Origin: an uncultured Janibacter sp.
Lineage (GTDB): Bacteria; Actinomycetota; Actinomycetes; Actinomycetales; Dermatophilaceae
Reading direction: 5' to 3'
NCBI GenBank assembly: GCA_946222495.1
Contig: CAMICF010000160.1
Coordinates: 1 to 6,848, forward strand
DNA length: 6,848 bases
A model generated the notes under the pieces. It ran no database searches. It was not told the DNA's origin and saw only the letters and a list, made by a program, of their open reading frames with translations. Below, piece after piece: positions 4,901 through 6,848 of this stretch. Every line of letters starts with the position of its first letter. The stretch's first letter is position 1. The position numbers and the translations under genes were made by a program.

Positions 4901-5605
4901 GTGACCAGTCCTGCGCACCGCACCGCCCCCAACGACCTCGCGCCGACCGAGGAGGCGAGCCCCTCCGTGCCCGGCGGCGCGCTCGTGGACGAGTCCCGCC
5001 GCGTGCTCGTGCACCTGCTCCAGGGCCCCTTCCTCGACGGGCGCCGCGACGGCGGCCGCTACGCGCAGCTGCTGCGGGACCGGGGCGCGATCGAGGCCCG
5101 GCTCGCCGACCTCTTCCTCGAGCTGATCGTCGACGACGACGCCCAGGTCGCCTTCGTGCGCCAGAGCGAGGACGACCCCGACGCCCCGAAGCTCCTGCGC
5201 CGCCTGACCGGCATGAACCGGCTCGACTCCGTGCTGCTGCTCGTGCTGCGCCAGATGCTGCTGACCCAGTCCTCCCGAGGCCAGCGCACCGTCGTCTCCG
5301 AGGCGGAGATCCAGCAGGCGCTGGCCGCCTATCGCCGCACCACCTCCACCGACGAGGCCGGTTTCGCCAAGGAGGTCCGCGCCTCGATCGCGAAGGTCCA
5401 GCGCGCCGGACTGCTGGACGAGCAGGGCGACGACTACGAGGTCTCCCCGGTGCTGCGCCTGATGATCGGCCCCGACACCGCCCGCGAGTTCATCTCCCTG
5501 TACCGCCAGGCCGGGGTCGACGGGCTCGAGGACCCTCGAGACGCCGAGGGTCCGGAGGGCGTGGACGGCGAGGACGGCGAGGACGAGGCGGCGTCGACCG
5601 ACTGA
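4901..5605 (+). CDS. jetB: DUF4194 protein, JetB/MksE-like winged-helix subunit of a Wadjet/MksBEFG SMC complex
   Basis: Protein of 234 aa. JetB (MksE) is the small winged-helix KITE-type subunit that binds JetA (MksF) in Wadjet. The family pattern is clear: RRVLVHLLQGPFLDG (about residues 33-47), a helical region with LLRDRGAIEARLADLFLELIVDDDAQVAFVRQ, then the conserved RLTGMNRLDSVLLLVLRQ block (about 101-118), and a helical and winged part through GDDYEVSPVLRLMIGPDTAREF. The first 25 residues are a Pro/Ala/Thr-rich leader and the last 30 an acidic tail, both probably disordered. The start GTG is set by the -10 box 8 bases before it. The gene stands alone: the 147-aa gene upstream is on the other strand, and an iron-uptake gene follows 182 bases downstream. 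No SMC ATPase or nuclease follows, which is unusual for this family. Confidence 0.85.
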   Translation: MTSPAHRTAPNDLAPTEEASPSVPGGALVDESRRVLVHLLQGPFLDGRRDGGRYAQLLRDRGAIEARLADLFLELIVDDDAQVAFVRQSEDDPDAPKLLRRLTGMNRLDSVLLLVLRQMLLTQSSRGQRTVVSEAEIQQALAAYRRTTSTDEAGFAKEVRASIAKVQRAGLLDEQGDDYEVSPVLRLMIGPDTAREFISLYRQAGVDGLEDPRDAEGPEGVDGEDGEDEAASTD

Positions 5606-5669
5606 TCCTCGGCGTGATCTGAGACGCATTCCCGTCGGGGTGCGGGGCTGTGACCGGCACGCTTGTCCT

Positions 5670-5701
5670 GAGGGTCCGTGTCGGAGGCCGCGACGACCCT
5701 C
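5670..5701 (+). terminator. Putative terminator after jetB
   Basis: GAGGGTC (5670-5676) pairs with GACCCTC (5695-5701), and GTCG (5680-5683) with CGAC (5691-5694). This gives an 11-bp stem with a 3-base bulge and a 7-base loop. It lies 64 bases past the jetB stop and just before the iron-regulated promoter. The same 7-base words also occur as an inverted pair near the end of jetB (5531-5552). Confidence 0.45.
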
Positions 5702-5708
5702 TCGACAA

Positions 5709-5738
5709 TTGAGTGACACGATTGTTGCGTAATAAGGT
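5709..5738 (+). promoter_or_regulatory. Putative promoter of the siderophore-binding lipoprotein gene
   Basis: TTGAGT (5709-5714) and TAAGGT (5733-5738) make a plausible -35 and -10 pair with an 18-base spacer, in the most A/T-rich part of this intergenic region. The -10 falls inside the iron-repressor box. TAATAA at 5730-5735 is an alternative -10 with a short spacer. Confidence 0.45.
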
Positions 5739-5751
5739 CAGGCTCACCTCA
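5733..5751 (+). promoter_or_regulatory. DtxR/IdeR-type iron box
   Basis: TAAGGTCAGGCTCACCTCA matches the DtxR/IdeR consensus TTAGGTTAGGCTAACCTAA at 15 of 19 positions, with the AGG and CCT half-site cores intact. It covers the proposed -10 and lies 36 bases before the lipoprotein start, so iron-loaded repressor would block transcription. The downstream iron-uptake gene supports this reading. Confidence 0.8.
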
Positions 5752-5773
5752 CCCCTGGACCGGGGGTGCCGAG

Positions 5774-5780
5774 AGAAGGA
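5774..5780 (+). promoter_or_regulatory. Ribosome binding site of the siderophore-binding lipoprotein gene
   Basis: AGAAGGA is followed by a 7-base gap and the ATG at 5788. It fixes the start against the longer open frame from 5713, which would run through the iron box. Confidence 0.8.
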
Positions 5781-5787
5781 TCGCCCC

Positions 5788-6846
5788 ATGCCGAGCTCGT
5801 TCACGCGCCGCTCCGTCGTGCTCACCGCCCTCGCGCTGCCCGCACTCGCCGCCTGCAGCGGCGGCGACGTCGCCGGCACCGACGCCTCCGACGCGGGCGG
5901 CAGCTCCGGCGCCGCGGCCGACTCCTTCCCGGTGACCGTCGAGCACCTCTACGGCACCACCGAGATCGCCGCGGAGCCCACCCGCATCGCGACCGTCTCC
6001 TGGGTCAACGCCGACACCGCCCTCGCCCTGGACATCGTCCCCGTCGGCCTCCCGCTGGTCGAATGGGGCGGCAACGACAACCAGTCCACCGACTGGATCG
6101 ATGCCAAGCTCGAGGAGCTCGGCGCCTCCTGGGGCAGCGAGAACGCCCCGACCACCTACTCCGAGGCCGACGGCGTCAACACCGACGAGATCGCCGCGCT
6201 GACCCCGGACCTGATCATCGCCGCCTACTCCGGCCTCACCGAGGAGGAGTACGCGACCCTCAGCAAGATCGCGCCGACCATCGGCCCGCTCGCCGCGAAC
6301 TACACCGCCTCCTGGGAGGAGGTGCTGACCGCCGTCGGCACCGCCACCGGCCGCAGCGACGCCGCCGCCGAGCTCGCCGAGCAGCTCACCGCCGACCTCG
6401 CCGCCGTCGGCGAGGAGAACCCGGCCGTGGCCGAGTCGACCTTCATCGCCGCGAGCCTGTCCACCACGGACCACACCATCTCGATCTACTCCGGCGACGA
6501 CACCCGCCCGCGCTTCTTCACCGCGCTCGGCATGACCCAGGCCGAGGTCGTCACCGAGAACACCGCCGACGAGAACACCTTCTACTTCGACTGGTCCGCC
6601 GAGCGCGGCGACGAGCTCGTCTCGGACGTCCTGTACACCTGGGCCGCCGCCGGCGACACCGTCGAGACCTTCCAGGACGATCCGCTGTTCGCGCAGATCC
6701 CCGCGGTCGCCAGCGGCGCCCTCGTCCTCACCCCCGACGACCACCAGACCCTCTCGATCTCCGCGGCCAGCGTGCTGAGCCTGCCCTGGGCGCTCGAGAA
6801 CGTGGTCCCCTCCGTGATCGAGGCCGCGCAGACGGCCCAGGCCTGA
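5788..6846 (+). CDS. Iron-siderophore ABC transporter substrate-binding lipoprotein (FecB/FhuD type)
   Basis: Protein of 352 aa, a normal length for cluster-A iron-siderophore binding proteins. The N-terminus has twin arginines (TRRSVVL, residues 6-12), a hydrophobic stretch and the lipobox LAAC with Cys23 as the lipidated residue, then a Gly/Ser/Asp/Ala linker to about residue 48. The mature part follows the periplasmic-binding family order: TRIATVSWVNADTALALDIVPVGLP (about 66-90), then DEIAALTPDLIIAAYSGL near 132-150 and the end of the first lobe, SKIAPTIGPL with a SWEEVLTAVGTATGR helix entering the linker, and a second lobe ending in VPSVIEAAQTAQA. Anchored outside the membrane, it would deliver ferric siderophores to a permease and ATPase, which would be expected downstream but are beyond the window. 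The substrate cannot be told. Expression should rise when iron is low, through the iron box upstream. Its stop codon lies 2 bases from the window end. Confidence 0.9.
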   Translation: MPSSFTRRSVVLTALALPALAACSGGDVAGTDASDAGGSSGAAADSFPVTVEHLYGTTEIAAEPTRIATVSWVNADTALALDIVPVGLPLVEWGGNDNQSTDWIDAKLEELGASWGSENAPTTYSEADGVNTDEIAALTPDLIIAAYSGLTEEEYATLSKIAPTIGPLAANYTASWEEVLTAVGTATGRSDAAAELAEQLTADLAAVGEENPAVAESTFIAASLSTTDHTISIYSGDDTRPRFFTALGMTQAEVVTENTADENTFYFDWSAERGDELVSDVLYTWAAAGDTVETFQDDPLFAQIPAVASGALVLTPDDHQTLSISAASVLSLPWALENVVPSVIEAAQTAQA

Positions 6847-6848
6847 GC

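Noticed and set aside
5703..5727. Short inverted repeat CGACAAT and ATTGTTG before the lipoprotein gene
   Set aside because: Six of seven positions match with an 11-base loop in an A/T-rich promoter region; this is too weak next to the iron box to call an operator.
5749..6744. Minus-strand frame of 331 aa across the lipoprotein gene
   Set aside because: Gly/Val-rich antisense shadow. The plus strand has a signal peptide, lipobox and binding-protein pattern.

Overview
The window is very GC-rich. It has GTG starts without Shine-Dalgarno sequences, TANNNT-type -10 boxes a few bases before start codons, GC-rich hairpin terminators without U-tracts, and a DtxR/IdeR-type iron box. Together these point to a high-GC actinobacterium, probably a Micrococcales relative of Brachybacterium or other Dermabacteraceae. 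That placement is an inference from style and family content, because no marker gene is present.

Layout from left to right: (1) a 23-bp stem-loop, then a plus-strand gene for a DUF3375 protein (JetA/MksF, the kleisin-like subunit of the Wadjet/MksBEFG SMC system); (2) a convergent minus-strand gene for a small alkyltransferase-like (ATL) DNA-repair protein, which shares a compact hairpin with jetA that contains both stop codons; (3) a minus-strand gene for a 596-aa membrane-anchored, coiled-coil, highly charged and mostly disordered protein with tandem 5-residue repeats; (4) a second minus-strand gene for a 147-aa protein with the same N-terminal anchor design and the same upstream 18-bp element; (5) a plus-strand gene for a DUF4194 protein (JetB/MksE, the winged-helix partner of JetA); (6) a plus-strand gene for a lipoprotein siderophore-binding component of an iron ABC transporter, with an iron-repressor box over its promoter.

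The main point is that jetA and jetB, normally adjacent in a jetABCD operon, are about 3.2 kb apart. Three genes on the opposite strand lie between them. Neither jetC (SMC-like ATPase) nor jetD (Toprim nuclease) is visible; jetB is followed by a putative terminator and an iron-uptake gene. jetA and jetB nevertheless have near-matching leaderless promoters (TAGACT or TAGGCT, 8 bases, then GTGACC), which suggests that separate transcription is an established arrangement. The two intervening membrane proteins look like paralogues that share a control element. Whether they have anything to do with the Wadjet subunits is unknown.

Two kinds of translation start are visible. jetA, jetB and the ATL gene look leaderless. 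The two anchored proteins and the iron lipoprotein have clear ribosome binding sites. No RNA genes, insertion sequences, CRISPR arrays or attachment sites were recognised.
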